From Sporopachydermia quercuum (lineage: Eukaryota; Ascomycota; Sporopachydermiomycetes; Sporopachydermiales; Sporopachydermiaceae), in the NCBI GenBank assembly GCA_001599295.1, contig BCGN01000007.1:632433-696432 (forward strand): a DNA stretch of 64,000 nucleotides, written 5' to 3'. The position numbers and the translations under genes are program-made. Below the pieces are notes generated by a model. It ran no database searches. It was not told the DNA's origin and worked only from the letters and a program-made list of their open reading frames with translations. Shown here in pieces: positions 44,001 to 56,200 of this stretch (its first letter is position 1; each line of letters starts with the position of its first letter).

Positions 44001-44964
44001 AGACCAACTTTATTGTAATTTAAATTAACACAGGAAGATTGAAAGAGACTCCAAAATTAACGATTACATTATCAGAAAATGCATAATGAAGTGTCTTTTG
44101 ATAAGTAACTTTGAAATGAATTGTGTATCAGAACGGATGGATTTTGAGATTAAATTAATATGGTGGTTTAAGATTTGTGGTTATATCATATTTGCGTGCA
44201 ATTCAGGAGATTTTGCACATAATACAGTTCTCTTCGAAAAAAGTGTAACCGCTGGGGTTTGTCAGAAATTTATAGAAAGCCGAAGAAAATAAAGTTCAAG
44301 CAATTTAAAGTCACAAAACATCAGGTAGTACGCTTGTGGTTCAGAGGAACGCCCATTCTGGGAAAATACCCTAACACAGACATGCTCGCATAAATAGATG
44401 AAAATAGAACAAACATAGTCAGCAGAAATCTTTACTCCTATTTCAAATGCTGATGATAATGCATCTGTATTGATTGAAGCTTTTCGTACATTAAACATTA
44501 TAATCTGACACAAACAATNAGAAGAACAGTTTTCCGATTTGTGAAATAATCAATTAGACCAAATTGTTTAAGACTTTGGCCATCAAGAGATGCAAACAAT
44601 AAAGAAATTAAATAAAACACACAAAACACGAAGAGAAATCTAGAAAGTTGAGGTTTCGTAAATGTAACCTAATACAAAATCACATGCACAGAAGCCAATT
44701 TGAGTTTTCAGATGGTAGAACTTAAGATTTTTCAGACATCTGAATTTGACCTTTTATTCTTCCTCTTTGTGGTTTATATTTTTATGCTTTTGTGATTTTT
44801 GAAAATAACACAAAAGAACTACCAACAAAACTGACTTACAAACCAAATTAATTCATTCAAAATTTACAAAAGTATAGAAATTACAATGACATTCAACTTT
44901 GTGACACAATATAAATTATAAATGCCAAAATCTCAAAAAGAATAGTAACGAGAGCACACAAACA
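41050..44964. other. 3.9-kb intergenic stretch without a clear gene
   Basis: Only short frames occur. Those at 44086-44292 (+) and 44513-44262 (-) overlap at their ends and match nothing I know. A G-rich tract (G5-A-G8, 42672-42685) stands out in AT-rich DNA. A 41-residue frame at 42321 is listed separately. I looked for tRNA arms and U6/U2-type snRNA cores and saw none. A poorly conserved long RNA such as telomerase RNA cannot be excluded or supported by eye. Confidence 0.4.
42321..42446 (+). CDS. Doubtful 41-residue ORF with a membrane-like tail
   Basis: The frame starts MQQQPKTKAQSRITDTGLFP and ends in a hydrophobic stretch (VIDSIVTLLLVGCCL) followed by KDEWN. The polar-then-hydrophobic layout resembles small tail-anchored proteins. 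Length alone gives no support, there is no recognised family, and chance occurrence is quite possible. Confidence 0.18.
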   Translation: MQQQPKTKAQSRITDTGLFPNVIDSIVTLLLVGCCLKDEWN

Positions 44965-47900
44965 ATGAAAATTGAAGTCTCTTCAGTGTCAAGGCCAACG
45001 GCGCCTTCTGCTGATATTAACACTCGGTTTCATCCATCACACAAACCACTAACGTCTTTAGAACATTTTCATAACCACAGTCACAGCCACAATCACAATC
45101 ATAATCGCAATCACATCCCTGATCCGACATCAACATCAACAACGGAAACTGCCTCAAAACGGAAAAGAGTAAGCAAAGCTTGCAATAATTGCCGCAAAAA
45201 GAGATCAAAATGCGACGGATTGGAACCCGCTTGTTCCGGTTGCATCAAACGAGGATTAACCACTACTTGTGAGTATCCGAAAACATCAAAGAAAAGAGGG
45301 ACCCCGCTCGGATATACACAAAACCTAGAGATTAAGATTTTAGTATATCAAGCCGTTCTTTGTGATATGATTACTGAGAATGGAGATAATGCTGATGTCA
45401 GACATACGAACAATAAAGCTAAAGTTAGCGAACTTCTATGCCAATTTGGCCAAAACAACAACAACCTTCTTACCAAATTGAGCGACTACAACCTTAAATG
45501 GCTTAGTTCGGAATGCTATGCCGAGCTCAATAGGGTTCTTCTGACCAGAAACGATGTTTTAACCGAGATCAACAAAAACTTCAAAACTGTAGTAGATAAG
45601 CTGGAATCCGAAGGCTTAGAAAATGGCGTATCTGCTGCTTCTGACCCCACTTTCAGATCTACGAACAGAAGTAGTTCTGCAGCTGAGTCTTTCACCCAAA
45701 CCAGCTACAACACTACCAATTTAGGAACCACCAACAACAACCTTGATTTAGAATTAGGGTTTCATTCATCCTCATCTTCTCCGTCTTCCGAAACCTTAAT
45801 TGCCTCCACTGTGGCTGAACCGGAATCCGATTTTGGAAGAGAACTGTGCCCCAGACAATACTCGATCACATCATGTTCCGGCGATACTTCCTTTGCGAGC
45901 CTAGTTGAACCAAAATGGAAACCTTATGCCGATTTATCGGCAATGAAACGGTCGAATTCGGAAAATTCAGCCGTAAGCCTAACCTCAAGCCTAAATTCAA
46001 ACCAAAATCTGACATTAGCCGCAAACCCTTACTCGGCAATAACAGTGGCGCCTCCTTCGGCATTCACAAGAATCAACCCAAATCCGACTGCCACTTCCAT
46101 TATCTCCCCGCATGGCCCACAAAATCTTCTGCTAGACTCCGCCAGAACAAACATCGGAACCGGAATACCCCGCTATCAGAACTTCCGCAAAATCGACCTA
46201 CCCCCACTTCAACTATCCAAATCACTAACCAGCAGTATAAAATCTACATGTAACGAGATTCCCACATCTAGGATCCCCAAAGGTCGGCTTCGGAAGAACC
46301 AATTGAGCAGAAGATTAGGGTTTATCCCGCAATGGAACTATCCGCTAATATTATCCATGAAGGAACCTTTGCAGGAGTTTAATATGTTTATTACCAAATC
46401 GGGGAGCAGTTTTCCTAATGCGGAATCATCCAATAGGGAACCATATTCGAGCATATCCGAATCTGATCTCTGTAGTTTCCCCTCAGATATCCGAAATGTG
46501 GTGCAATCATATTTCAACAGCGAAATCCATGCCATTTTCCCCATTATTGATCCGGTGTCCCTCTTTTCAGTTCTGGATCAGATTTCAAGCGGGACATTCG
46601 GAAATCTCGGCTCGGCAAACCCTTCCAGATCAGGAAATCCTACCGCTTTTGCCTCGGCTTCAGATGCTTCCTCCGCATCCCCTCAATCCTCTCCCCCTTT
46701 CGGAATCCTCTCCACTCTATGGACTATCTACCTTCTCCACAAACAAAAGACCCCGCTTCCCCACTTCGCCCACTTACCCCGCCTGCATTTCAACCACATA
46801 ATCAAAAAATGCCTTGAATTGGAATATTACACAAACCAATCGCAAGTTAAGCCCGGTGAAACTACACAATATCAATTCAGCTTAGCCTCCATCCAAAGTA
46901 TGATACTCCTAACCTTAAGCTACTATAATTGTGGCGAATGGGGGCTCAGCTGGAACCTTATTCAGTATGTTTATTCGATCAGCTCATCATTAATTATTAT
47001 GAATAATGATTCTGTGTCAAGATTGCAAACCGGTCCCAAAAGGGTAAGCAACAGTGTCCATGACAATATAAGGAAAACTCTCGGAAGTGTGTATATACTG
47101 AAGCTTATTATGAGTGTACGGTTTGGGAAGATTATGAAGAATAGTGAGGGATTACTGGAGGATTACTACGAAGGGTATTCCGCTTTGCTGGAGTTTAATC
47201 CGGTTTTAACTGGCAGCAGCGGCAGTGGCAACGGAAACGGAAACGGAAACGGTAGCGGAGGAGGGTATATTGGAAATAGCAATGGAACCTCTGGAAACAA
47301 TGGAAACAACGGCAATAACCCCGCTTTTGATACCCAAATCATCTTCAACAACCTTGTGAACATTTGCTTTAATCTTGACACAATACTGAAATCTGCCCCG
47401 CAGGACGGAAACCTTATTATCAACGTTCCGATTCCGGGAATCAAAGACTCGCCACTAAAGTCCATTTTAGGGTTTTATACATCCTTTTTTGACAAGCTGC
47501 AGTTCCTAAAAGCGAAATTACCTGATTTTAACTGTCTCGGAGGCGGAGGGTCAATTTCCCAATCGGAAAACTCTTCCGATAGCCTGCTATTCCTGTATTT
47601 GGTAATCCACACATGTATTATTTTATTATGTGAGAAAGTAGACCGGGAGCTTAAAAACTATGACGCCGCAGAAATAGCCGAAGTTTCTCCACATTTCGGC
47701 TTACCCAATGTGGAAATACACCTGAAAGAGACGTTCAAAGTTGCTGTGGAGCAGATGAAACAGGTTCTAACCTTATTAATGAATAACTCGGTAATTGTGC
47801 CCTTTTTTGATTATTTTTTGGTGCTGGCTTACCAATTTAGAAGTATTGAAGACCGAGATTTAAAGCTAGGTGGGGTAGCAGAACCAGGAAATGGTGGGGT

Positions 47901-48030
47901 TCCTTTTGAAAACGACTTCGAAGCGGGGTATCCCGCTCCAGAGCTAATGCATATGCTTGATTCTGCGGGGTTCTATAAACCTTGCAAGATAGTGTGGGAT
48001 ATTTATGATTCTTTCCGCCAAGAGGTGTAA
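44965..48030 (+). CDS. Zn2Cys6 fungal transcription factor
   Basis: A 1021-residue regulator. A His/Asn-alternating stretch (HNHSHSHNHNHNRNH, residues 36-50) precedes the binuclear zinc cluster with Cys73, Cys76, Cys83, Cys90, Cys93 and Cys102 (KACNNCRKKRSKCDGLEPAC). The linker KKRGTPLGYTQNLE resembles the KRG.P.GY linker of XlnR/Rgt1-like factors. A fungal-specific transcription factor domain follows from about residue 510 (YFNSEIHAIFPIIDPVSLF) to about 960. An Asn/Gly/Ser repeat (about 750-785) interrupts it. The target genes cannot be inferred. Divergence from known regulators and long Ser/Asn-rich spacers prevent assigning an orthologue. Frame intact, no intron. Confidence 0.88.
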   Translation: MKIEVSSVSRPTAPSADINTRFHPSHKPLTSLEHFHNHSHSHNHNHNRNHIPDPTSTSTTETASKRKRVSKACNNCRKKRSKCDGLEPACSGCIKRGLTTTCEYPKTSKKRGTPLGYTQNLEIKILVYQAVLCDMITENGDNADVRHTNNKAKVSELLCQFGQNNNNLLTKLSDYNLKWLSSECYAELNRVLLTRNDVLTEINKNFKTVVDKLESEGLENGVSAASDPTFRSTNRSSSAAESFTQTSYNTTNLGTTNNNLDLELGFHSSSSSPSSETLIASTVAEPESDFGRELCPRQYSITSCSGDTSFASLVEPKWKPYADLSAMKRSNSENSAVSLTSSLNSNQNLTLAANPYSAITVAPPSAFTRINPNPTATSIISPHGPQNLLLDSARTNIGTGIPRYQNFRKIDLPPLQLSKSLTSSIKSTCNEIPTSRIPKGRLRKNQLSRRLGFIPQWNYPLILSMKEPLQEFNMFITKSGSSFPNAESSNREPYSSISESDLCSFPSDIRNVVQSYFNSEIHAIFPIIDPVSLFSVLDQISSGTFGNLGSANPSRSGNPTAFASASDASSASPQSSPPFGILSTLWTIYLLHKQKTPLPHFAHLPRLHFNHIIKKCLELEYYTNQSQVKPGETTQYQFSLASIQSMILLTLSYYNCGEWGLSWNLIQYVYSISSSLIIMNNDSVSRLQTGPKRVSNSVHDNIRKTLGSVYILKLIMSVRFGKIMKNSEGLLEDYYEGYSALLEFNPVLTGSSGSGNGNGNGNGSGGGYIGNSNGTSGNNGNNGNNPAFDTQIIFNNLVNICFNLDTILKSAPQDGNLIINVPIPGIKDSPLKSILGFYTSFFDKLQFLKAKLPDFNCLGGGGSISQSENSSDSLLFLYLVIHTCIILLCEKVDRELKNYDAAEIAEVSPHFGLPNVEIHLKETFKVAVEQMKQVLTLLMNNSVIVPFFDYFLVLAYQFRSIEDRDLKLGGVAEPGNGGVPFENDFEAGYPAPELMHMLDSAGFYKPCKIVWDIYDSFRQEV
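47212..47318 (+). repeat. In-frame Gly-Asn/Ser hexamer repeat
   Basis: A GGAAAC-like hexamer array encodes GSGNGNGNGNGSGGG and continues as Asn-Gly-rich sequence inside the regulatory domain of the Zn2Cys6 factor. It has the same repeat type as the ATG9 tail. Confidence 0.8.
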
Positions 48031-48209
48031 AAGAGTTGCCTAAAATAAATAGAAAGTGATTAAGTGACTTGTGTTATTTTATATAGTAGAGTGCAAACAT
48101 ATGCAGATTACTAAAACTATTTTTGCCTAGGCATAAAAGAAACAAATTATAAATTACTAGGAATCTATCCTTGCGTCTAGTTTGCCTGAATAGGAACCAA
48201 TTAGCCGAA

Positions 48210-51200
48210 TTAGACATGATTCCCTCTTCCGCTCCCGCACTTCTCAAACTCTAAAATCCTACCATGAATTATGACTTGTACAATCCATTCCCAATCCACA
48301 ATCATCAAATTCTTTTCACTAAGCAACTTATCAATCATTCCTTTGCCTATTTCTTTCCCTACTCTACCTGAACAATCGTTATTATCATTATTCTGTTTAC
48401 CTCGTTTGCCTCGTTTGCCTTGTTTATTCAATTGGGTCGTTGTTTGCCTAGGCATATAACTGTTTAAAATCTTATTCCTCAAAATTCCCCTCCAGTTTGC
48501 CTTAGGCAGACTAAAATCACAACTCACCTGACCTTCGTCCTGGTACAAATACAAAATCTGCTTACATGTATCCTGAGCATTTTCATAAGCATTTGAAAGT
48601 AACAGCAAAAGTGTTTCTGTGGTTTCTATTCCGATTAGGTCCGAGCCTAAGTTTCCGAGAATAAACTCTATTATTTTCAGTCCTTTTAGGCTTTTAAGTT
48701 TGCCCCGTTGGTCCGTTTGTAAACAATCAATGTTCATGACGTAAATCCTAAACCCGTTAAGAATGCGCAGCTGAGCTTCAATCTGCTCTGAAACATTCCG
48801 ATCGCTGTATAGTAAACTTTTAAACTTGGTTAAGTCAAGGCTTTGTTCCGTATTTAAGTACCGAGAAAACCCCCGAGATAAAAGGTAGAAGGACCAATGA
48901 GGTAAAAAAAGGTTGCGAGTGACACAATCTCGGATAAAAACATCGGAAATAATTGGAAGGTTTAAAGCCAAGGCACTCAAATACTTCGGTGTTCGACTAT
49001 GCTTTGAGGCGATAATTGCTGCAAATTTAAAGTTCCGGAGGGCCTTTTTGGGAGAGATTCGGAACTTCAGATAGGTGACCTTGCGGTTATTTTCACTTTT
49101 GAGGTCGGTTTTGTCCCAAAAGTAATTAAACAGCTCATTAAACTCTGAAATTACTGTTCCACCCCGGGACTGAATAAGCTTGTGTAATGCTTTCCCATCA
49201 CAGTTTGAATTCAAAGTTGTAAGACAGAATACACAATTGTGGAATATAACTTCCTCTTTTTCCCAATTCGGCCTAAGTTTAGCTTTGATGGGCGACGAAT
49301 TCACAACTGGGTTCAAGCTTAATTCCACTTCCTGCTGATCCCTCCGTATTTTCGCTCTTTCTGGTAAAGTTGTGTTTCCTTTACTGATTTCGATAACATT
49401 ATCTGGTACAGAAACCAAATCTGGTAATTCTGCCTTTCCGAATCGTTCTGCTTTAATACCCCGCCATACTTTAGCCGGTAAAAACAATTCCGATATAAGA
49501 ACTGCTTCCCCACTTTCTTCCGCTTCCACTTCCACTTCTGCATCCGGTTCCGAACTCTGTATCAAGCCCCGCTCTAAATCNTGGTCGGATTCTGCAGGGC
49601 AAACGATAACCCCATTGTACCCTTTAGTAGTACAAATAGACTCCTCAACATTCCCCTCTTTCATTTCAGAGCTTAATCCTTGAATCATTTGTGACATAGC
49701 TGAATCACCTACCAGATTAGTAAAGCTTATTACCTTATACGGTAAACGTTTCTTCTTAATTAGGTGAACTTTATCTCCAATTCGGATGTCCAAAGGGTAC
49801 AAATACCCTGGATCAATATCGGCAAAACTGTCATAGAAAAGAACTCTATAAGTAGAGCTATCATTAAGTTTCCGATTACATAGAATGCACGGATAACATC
49901 GGCTGCCCCACTCGGCCCAATATCCGTGATTTGCTTTTGTGGTTGTCTCAGAAGCGGAACGGGAATGGGATCTGGAGACGATAGCGGAATCAGAAGAATT
50001 AAAGTGGGAGCGTCCATGCAAAATTTGTCCTTGCTCTTGTTCCGGTTCTGACTCTTGTTCCGGTTCTGAAGGTATTACTAGGTGTAGAGTCGAATCATGT
50101 CGGGAGATTTCGGGTTGAGAATCGAAATCAGAGATTCTCGGCTTCTTATTCCGGCGGCCGATCCGGATTTCTGTTTCTGTGTAAGAAGATAACGGATGTT
50201 TTGTGGTCCTGTCATCAGAAAACTCATATATTTCTGCTTCTGGTTTTCTCCGTCCGTTCTGTGGTTCAATATTAGATATGATGTTTGTACCATTCGAATG
50301 CTCCAAATTGTCTTTCCTAGCTTCGGGTGTTTTCGGAACCTTGGTTTCTTTACTGTTGGCTAACAGCCCGAATAGTAGCTCTTTTACGTTTTTAGGTTCG
50401 GCACCCGCTTCTACGTCGGCATCAGTTTCGACTTCTGCTTGTTGATCCACAAAACCTAAGAAGCTGGAGTTCGCCGAGGTTGGCTTTCGAGAGTACAAAG
50501 CCGGAGAAGACTCAGCTATGGCTCGGATTTGTCCCGCATTTAACTGTTGCAACTGTTCCACTAAACTATGAGTCTTTGAGGCAAGCTCATTCAGGTCTAA
50601 ATTAAGATCGGGTTTCCCCTTTAGGTAATCTGGTTCTGAATCCGACTCCAATTCGGAAAGCTGGCTAAACCGCCTTGCGAATTTGGGTTCTGAGCTCCGG
50701 AGCTTCTCGGCAATCTCTTGAAACTGTGATTCTTTAGAGTTTGAACTGAAACTATCCCGCGGGGGCAATTCCGAGAGATCGTATATTTCTTGGGTAATGA
50801 GCGATTTTGCTCGCCGAATCTTCTCTTGTGGGGTTTCAAACAGATCCGAAGTCTCGGAACCAATCGGAGAGCTGGTAGATTGCACAATAATAGATTTGTC
50901 AGGCAAAGTATCATCTGNCTCCGAGATTCGGCTGCGGGAATGATAAATCTCGGGCTTAGCAGACCCGGGAACTTCTACCGAGGTTGGGGAATTAAGTTCT
51001 TGTGATGCCGAGAGTACAAACCTGCTGCTTACCAGTGTCTTCCACGTCTTATTAATTGTATTATTTTCATTACCATTATCATTATCACGTTGATTTTCAG
51101 TTTCATTGTTGAACCTTTCGCCTGAACTCGGAACAATGATTGTATTTATGACAGTTGAGTTTCTCGTCCCGGATTCTTCCGATTCCGATTCTAATTCTGG

Positions 51201-51969
51201 TTCTGTACTTTGAATTATTAAGGTTCCGGGTATGGAGTTTGCCACAGATTGGGTCTGAGTTTGAATATCAAACTGTGAGTCGGCAGTGATATTGGTTTGG
51301 AGGCGCAGAGCGTCGAATTTACGGCTGTCACTTAAACTGGGATATGTTTCCTGTTTGGGGTCATTCCCCACTGCGGGCGATTCTTGTCCTGCTTGCGATA
51401 ATGTGGGTAGTTGCGGCATTTTCGGGGTAGAAGAATTGTTGAACCGAAACCTAAACTTCCGATGGAACCTCGGCGTTTCCAGCGGAACAGGAGCAGAAGC
51501 AGGACCTGAATTGGGACCCAAAATCAGAAGCTGGGTTTTCCTCAGTTTCGAATCTCCTTCCTGATTTGGTAATTTATCTGCCGAGCCTCCTATTACTAAT
51601 GTAGCTGGAAAACTTAACTGGGACTCCGAGGAAAACTCAATCTCTCGCCCGGGGTTTCCCGAAATTACCTGTGTTTCGGCAAGATAGCTGGTATCTCGAA
51701 TATCAGCAACATTCATGTCCCTTCCGATACTTCCAATGCTTCCGATAACTTGGGTCTAGATAACAAATACGAGTTAGTTCTCATCATCTACCCGCAAACA
51801 ATATAGAGCCGATTGTTGTTTCACTTCGATGTTAAAACACACTTACCTCCGGTAAATGATACCGCTCAAAAGTATCATCAGGATCTCCNACGTCTTCCGT
51901 GTTTGTACCATGAATATCTGAAGAATTCCGNTCGGAATCTCCGATCTTTTCACCCGAGCTTCCGCTCAT
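48210..51969 (-). CDS. RAD9: Rad9/53BP1-type DNA damage checkpoint adaptor, two exons
   Basis: Rad9 links Mec1/Tel1 to Rad53 after DNA damage. Exon 1 is 51969-51847 (41 codons, MSGSSGEKIGDS to FERYHLPE), followed by GTAAGT. The intron is 51756-51846 (91 nt) with an AACTAAC branch and a TAG acceptor. Exon 2 is 51755-48210, opening TQVIGSIGSIGRDMN, for 1222 aa in total (S. cerevisiae 1309). The long Ser-rich part has many S/T-Q sites (ESQ, ETQ, RKTQ, TQTQS). A Tudor-like region lies near 650-720 (SRCYPCILCNRKL, YPLDIRIGDKVHL). Tandem BRCT domains occupy about 875-1222 (VIFHNCVFCLTTL, ISDVFIRDCV). The minimal start would be the internal ATG at 51716, but the upstream exon is in frame and carries an N-terminus like that of S. 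cerevisiae Rad9. Confidence 0.88.
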
Positions 51970-53209
51970 GACTTCATGTTATCGGTATATATGTGATGCT
52001 TCGGCAAAGGAGTAAGAATGAAGCAGAAGGACACAGAATACCAGAACTGGCGAGGATGCCTCTGTGAAAAATCGGCAGTATTTCTGTTCTAGGACCTTTT
52101 GTGTTCCGACCTCGGNTATTCTGCTTCCGAAACCAGCGTCCGGAACAGTTTATCTCCGTTTTTCTTCTTGCTAAAGCATATTGTAAAGAAGAAACATGAA
52201 TACACAAATAGAGAACAATGAGGTATATTTTTGGTGATTATGTAATCATTATCCATAAACTAGAATGGTTAGAGGGAAAGCAATGCAACTATGGTTATTC
52301 TTACCGGATGGTTTAGAGGGATTTTCTGTAATTTAAGTACCCTATTAACTTATGATTTGGCCTAAGCTAATTAATATAATGCTTTTTCTTCTTGATAGAA
52401 GAATCAATTAAAATTCTTATTTCTAATGATACTTTTAACGGATTGACAGCAATATGGTTATAGATTATATAATAAATAATTACACAAACACAAACTCATT
52501 TTTGGATAACATAATCGTTTGTTTGATAAACTCGAACACAAAACCGTTAGATTATTTCACAAACCATAATACCAAGAAAAATAAACATGGTTCTATTTGC
52601 ACCACATTTTGACCACATTTTCCTTCTTCTTCTCTTTATCAACGGCGNAACTGCGGAAAATGAGAGGTAAATGGAACCATAAAAGCAGAAAAGCTTGGTA
52701 CTGAGCCATAAGATCGAACGTTTGGAAACGGCACTTGCGGTGATAGATCAGAAGACCAGAATGAGTATTTCTTGACCAATGCAATGAATTACGTAGTTTA
52801 CTAAAAGTGGGGCAAGCAGGAAATGGAACAAAGGAGGTAAAAGAGGTAAAAGAAACAAAAGAGAGGGTGATTTGGAACGGAACGGAACAGAAATGGAAAG
52901 ATAATGTAACGGAATCAAGTAGGAACATGGTTGATACAAAAGAGGTAAATCAGTTTCCAAAATAGGAGCGATTAGGATAACAATTTTGGGTTAATAATGA
53001 CACACAAAGTTTCAATTTGGAGATTTTGGGAGCTTCACGGATCAATAGGAACAATTAAACTCACAATGAGCAGAGAAGTAAACAAACATAACTAAAGAAA
53101 CAACAAATTTATTGCGATAAATCGAAACGGGACAGAAAGATCTTTTGTGAAGTTATCGGATACAGGAGAGCGGGTAGGACTACTCTCATGTCAAATACTG
53201 CAGAGAATT
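51970..53209. other. Divergent region between RAD9 and the Asn-rich gene
   Basis: No gene is established. On the + strand near 52690-52772 a short frame reads KIERLETALAVIDQKTRMS, a helical peptide that could be a further 5' exon of the next gene. No convincing splice sites connect it. Confidence 0.35.
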
Positions 53210-56200
53210 ATGCCTAAACAGCTCCCGAAGTTCAGCTGCTTGGTTGGCTCCTCTATGGTATTCCAAGTTCGCAATCTTACCTTGGCAACTTTCCAACATC
53301 CTAAACATCCAAGAATGTTCCTAATTGCCCCGTGTAATGTCAGAAAACATCTTTACTGCACATACTAACCCCACCAGACACTTTAGACTTATCCCGCATA
53401 CCCCACAATTACCAAGATCTCACTTTCACGAACATCCCAACTTCGGAAAGATGCAAAATTGCCGAAACTTTATTCAAGCTCGGCCTAGTAAATACGTCAA
53501 TAAGAGAATATTTGATAGCAATAAAGCTCGCCCCGCCTTTGACTAAAATAGATGCTTTGGCCCAATTAGGTATAGTTTTCCAGAAAAGGAACGATTTTCT
53601 GAAAGCGGCATTTTGTTTCTACCACGCCAAACGGTTAAATTTCCTATTACGGCAACAAGATCCCGAAACTGGCTCGGGAAATAAAGTAAAGTCTCAGCGG
53701 ACTAAAGAGGGACGAGTTTTAGAATGGATGTACAACCGATCGGTAGCTAAAGTTTGGGATTCTCGGAACAAAAACCAAACTGAAGCGCAAATAGAACAAA
53801 TGTATCCTCACGTAGACTCTCCCTCAGAACGATCAAAATACCCCGCTTACCACGCCAACCTTGCAAAAGCTNCGCCCTGTTTCCCGATCCACGTGACCAC
53901 TTGTTTCAACGCATTAGCCAAAATTCAGCTTCTTTTAATGAACAATTTCTTCATTGGCAGGGGGGAAGATCCAGGAAACGGAATAACTCGGAATCATGAA
54001 ACTGAAAACGGAAATAATACCGGAAACATTAAGTCTATCAGCAATAACTGCAAAAACAGCAACAAAAGTTACAATGATTCAACTCTCCGAACATTAATTC
54101 AAACAACGATGGAAGAAATGTCGTACAAATTAACCAATGTAAATGACAAGCTTACAAAAAGTATGACAAAAATTGTCGTAGAGGTACCTGAAGCACCGAA
54201 TTGGTCTATTTTTACTGGAAATGGTTATTTACTCAGTGGCCATAATGATTGTAACAACGANCAAAATGAGAATAATTGCAATAACTTTAAGAATAATACC
54301 ACATTAAATGCTGTTGACAAAACTTGTTATGATGACTGCAATAATTCTTACATGAAGAGAGTTTCTGCTAGTTATAAGCTTTGTTTTAGCGGGATTTCCA
54401 AGTCACATGAGCCGCAGGANCCACAGGAGTCATCGTCGCTCAATTTGGATGCCCTTATAACTGCTATTGTGGACCAAGACGTTCCCAAGTATCACGAACG
54501 AGCNATTTGTTATTGGACAAACGAAATAGGGGAAAGAGGGGCCAACTTAACAAATAGAAAAGAAATGAGGGGTAATGAAGAAAATGTGACGCAGGAGGAT
54601 TTCCATGTTGCTAGTAACGGCAATTGTGATTATAATACTGGTTTTGCAAGTATTTCTAACCCCAAATCTACTCGGCATGTGCANGTGAGTGTGCTACAAC
54701 GAAACCCCATTTGCCTCTCCAAGGAATCTCAATCCGGAACAACAACCGAATCCGAAATCCCCAAAATCTATCCTTTACTGTTAACGGAAATAGTTACCGA
54801 ACTGCAAACACTTAATAACCCCGCATTTTGCTACTTAATTGAAACCCCAGTCAATGTATGGACGATTTTAAGCAGTCAGACGGAATCAAACTTGGTAACT
54901 TTAGATGGCGAATTAAAGTTAACCGAAGAATGTCAAACTACTATTAAGCATAACATTGTGCTCGGATATTTTGCCTATTTAGGAGGGAATTTTAGGTTAG
55001 CACTGCAAAGATTTCTATGGCTAATCGAATTTATTAGTCTAAGTGGGGCTAAGGAGAAGGGCAGCAAGAGTGTTGATGGTTGCAGCAACACGAGTAGCAG
55101 CATGATCTGTAATAATAACTCCCTTGAAGAAACTATTACTATTACTGCAAATGAAGCAAATAACTATATTAATTCAACCAGGAACTTGAACGCTGGCAAA
55201 AATATTAAGAATGACAATAACTGCTGTATCTCTGTCTCCTGCAAAAATATAGTTAAAGCTGGAGAAGAAGCAATCAGCAAAGCAGATAGTATTAATGCTA
55301 GGAACAATAATCCACAAGAGAACAATATTCAATCGAAAAGTAAAAACATTAATTGGATTGATCGGGTACTTAATGCAAAAGCACATATTCCCGAAATTGA
55401 TGCTATAGAAAAGAATATGCATGAACGTGACGATGCTTTGATTGATTGCAAAAAATACAATAATTATAATGACAATCACGATTATATTGACAAAAACTCG
55501 ACAAACATTACTGAACAACTTAACGAACTAAATAATTTTACGTTTGATAAGAAAATCATTTCAACAAATCTTCTATGTACGATTTTCTCATTATTAGCTA
55601 AAACATTATTAGCCCTAAATATGGAAACTTCATTTGAAGTACAACAAGATTCAAATGAATCAATTAATTGCAATGAAAATGCTGGATTTAATGTTGAGAG
55701 TGATAGTTTCTGCAATAATTTATGCAATGTTGAAATAGAAAACCACAATATAAACAGCGGTAAAGGCAAGAAAGATGGTACCAATAACTACAGATATAGA
55801 ATTAATGTTGATAATGCTAATATTGTTGGGGCAGNAATTAGCAATAACTGCTCTAATTATATTAATGATGACACAAATCATACTAACTGTAACAATAATG
55901 TTCTTAATTCTCTAAAAACAATTGAGAAATTGAATTATTGTAGTAACAATAACAATGATTGCAGCATTTCTCCTCCTAATAACAACAAAAGCATTAAACA
56001 AAAATACAAAAACGCTGACAAAAATAACAACTACAATACCCACTGCAATGCAGTTAGTGCCAACAAATCTGTTACTTCAAGCACCAACAATTACAGCATT
56101 TCTGATTTCAACGACATAAATTATACTAATTACATTAATTATAATAAACGCGATTATGGCAAACTTAATTGTGCTGACTCTGAAAGAAATACAAAACCCA

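Noticed and set aside
41050-44964. Telomerase RNA, snRNA or tRNA in the 3.9-kb gap
   Set aside because: No diagnostic cores (tRNA T arm, U6 ACAGAGA context, U2 branch-pairing block) were seen, and length alone is not evidence.
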